Positions 5,475-5,845 of a stretch of 5,845 nt of DNA are shown here, piece by piece; position 1 is the first letter of the stretch, and the number at the start of each line of letters is the position of its first letter. Location: the NCBI GenBank assembly GCA_013822915.1, contig PNLG01000184.1, forward strand, positions 1 to 5,845, given 5' to 3'. Below the pieces are notes generated by a model that saw only the letters and a list, made by a program, of their open reading frames with translations, was not told the origin of the DNA and did not search any database. The position numbers and the translations under genes were made by a program. The DNA comes from Sphingomonas sp. (lineage in GTDB: Bacteria > Pseudomonadota > Alphaproteobacteria > Sphingomonadales > Sphingomonadaceae).

Positions 5475-5503
5475 ATGATTGTCCACTTTGAGCGGTCAAT
5501 CAT
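5475..5503. repeat. Inverted repeat 2, 10-bp arms with one mismatch
   Basis: ATGATTGTCC (5475-5484) pairs with GGTCAATCAT (5494-5503) in 9 of 10 positions, with one T-T mismatch and a 9-nt loop. It starts two bases after inverted repeat 1 ends. Confidence 0.6.
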
Positions 5504-5538
5504 TGGCGCTGGTTTTACCCCCCCCCTTGCCAGCGTCA
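5504..5538. repeat. Inverted repeat 3, 9-bp arms around a C-rich loop
   Basis: TGGCGCTGG (5504-5512) pairs with CCAGCGTCA (5530-5538), counting one G-T wobble. The 17-nt loop contains nine consecutive C (5518-5526). It directly abuts inverted repeat 2. Confidence 0.55.
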
Positions 5539-5542
5539 CATC

Positions 5543-5573
5543 GGGGCCTGCCATTCCCCTTTTGGCAGGCCCC
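5543..5573 (+). terminator. Perfect 10-bp hairpin, possible terminator of the sigma/fasciclin operon
   Basis: GGGGCCTGCC (5543-5552) pairs perfectly with GGCAGGCCCC (5564-5573) around an 11-nt loop, followed by AATTTGC on the plus strand. The stem is strong and GC-rich. The T-run is short, so it may be a weak terminator, or a stabilising 3' hairpin working together with the stronger terminator at 5582-5616. Confidence 0.55.
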
Positions 5574-5581
5574 AATTTGCT

Positions 5582-5616
5582 GTGGCCCCAGGCGCCCCGC
5601 GCCTCGGCACTTTTTT
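5582..5616 (+). terminator. Rho-independent terminator downstream of the fasciclin gene
   Basis: A GC-rich hairpin is followed immediately by six T. GTG (5582-5584) pairs with CAC (5608-5610), CC (5586-5587) with GG (5606-5607), and AGGCGC (5590-5595) with GCGCCT (5599-5604) around a CCC loop. There is a bulged G and a small internal loop. The T-run is 5611-5616. It is oriented to end plus-strand transcription from the sigma/anti-sigma/fasciclin genes before the next gene. Confidence 0.65.
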
Positions 5617-5650
5617 ACAACTTCGCCGCTGCCGATATCGAGCGCAGCGA

Positions 5651-5679
5651 TTGTATCTATTGCATGCTTGGCTTATCGC
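5651..5679 (+). promoter_or_regulatory. Weak candidate promoter for the DUF3419-like gene
   Basis: TTGTAT (5651-5656) and TATCGC (5674-5679) are 17 nt apart, each matching sigma-70 consensus at only about half its positions. It lies after the terminator and before the gene at 5728, and would give a leader of about 40 nt. Confidence 0.3.
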
Positions 5680-5712
5680 GTCGCATTGGCGCGCGGCTGA
5701 TTTCGTCGCGCC

Positions 5713-5718
5713 GAGGAG
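5713..5718 (+). promoter_or_regulatory. Shine-Dalgarno of the DUF3419-like gene
   Basis: GAGGAG lies 9 nt before the ATG at 5728. A 6-bp inverted repeat (GGCGCG at 5688-5693 with CGCGCC at 5707-5712) ends directly before it and could shape the leader. Confidence 0.7.
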
Positions 5719-5727
5719 ATCTGAGCC

Positions 5728-5845
5728 ATGAAACCCCCGCGCAACCGCGCTGTCCGCAGTGCGGTCCACCGGCATGAACACTTAAGCAAACAGGGCCTGC
5801 TCGAACGCGCCTTCACCTTTGCCTTTCGCGGGCTGGTCTATGCGC
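5728..5845 (+). CDS. Probable DUF3419/BtaA-like protein, N-terminal 39 codons (runs off right edge)
   Basis: From the ATG at 5728 the frame is open to the window edge and encodes 39 residues. They include SAVHRHEHLSKQGLLERAF then TFAFRGLVYA. The closing segment (LLERAF..AFRGLVYA) resembles the start of DUF3419 proteins, where a phrase like GLVYAQIWEDP follows. This family includes BtaA, which transfers the 3-amino-3-carboxypropyl group from S-adenosylmethionine to diacylglycerol in betaine-lipid synthesis. The diagnostic residues lie beyond the window, so this rests on a short N-terminal resemblance from memory. The start is supported by a strong GAGGAG 9 nt upstream. If correct, a BtaB-like N-methyltransferase gene may follow downstream. 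It appears separately transcribed from the fasciclin operon, given the terminator between them. Confidence 0.5.
   Translation, partial: MKPPRNRAVRSAVHRHEHLSKQGLLERAFTFAFRGLVYA

Larger units (their letters stand above)
5424..5727. other. Gene-free stretch of about 300 bp rich in inverted repeats
   Basis: No credible gene is seen here. An open frame from 5475 to 5777 has no recognisable family features and overlaps the start of the next gene, so it is not called. The stretch instead holds four inverted repeats almost end to end (5433-5573), a run of nine C (5518-5526), a probable terminator (5582-5616), and the promoter and leader of the gene at 5728. Confidence 0.7.

Noticed and set aside
5475..5777. 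Plus-strand open frame of 100 codons between the fasciclin and DUF3419-like genes
   Set aside because: No Shine-Dalgarno and no recognisable motif; it crosses inverted repeats and a terminator and overlaps the start of the next gene in another frame.

Overview
The window looks like ordinary chromosome from a sphingomonad-type alphaproteobacterium (order Sphingomonadales is my inference). The reasons are the visibly GC-rich sequence, the near-canonical alphaproteobacterial S4 N-terminus, and the housekeeping proteins, which read like alphaproteobacterial family members. I recognise eight protein genes: six complete, and one cut at each window edge.

Left part, minus strand (positions 1-3284). 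A tightly packed run transcribed right to left holds rpiB (ribose-5-phosphate isomerase B), glyA (serine hydroxymethyltransferase), nrdR (ribonucleotide reductase repressor) and a TrmJ-type SPOUT RNA methyltransferase. Each junction overlaps by 4 nt or abuts directly, so this is almost certainly one translationally coupled operon. About 195 bp further on, still on the minus strand, the first 40 codons of rpsD (ribosomal protein S4) run off the left edge. That gap holds a plausible rpsD promoter and a structured leader.

Middle part, plus strand (3442-5423). Divergent from rpiB is a three-gene set: an ECF sigma factor, an overlapping membrane-anchored RskA-type anti-sigma factor, and a secreted one-domain fasciclin (FAS1) protein. 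This is the same trio of parts as Mycobacterium tuberculosis SigK, RskA and MPT70/MPT83. The natural reading is a membrane-controlled sigma switch whose target includes the fasciclin gene. The 157-bp divergent region between rpiB and the sigma gene carries a perfect 14-bp palindrome.

Right part (5424-5845). A 304-bp gap without a gene is unusually rich in inverted repeats: four lie almost end to end, followed by a convincing rho-independent terminator. Then comes the first 39 codons of a probable DUF3419/BtaA-like protein, with a strong Shine-Dalgarno sequence, running off the right edge.

I see no mobile element, CRISPR array, tRNA or rRNA, and no sign of an unprecedented system. The items most worth following are the sigma/anti-sigma/fasciclin cassette and the inverted-repeat cluster behind it.
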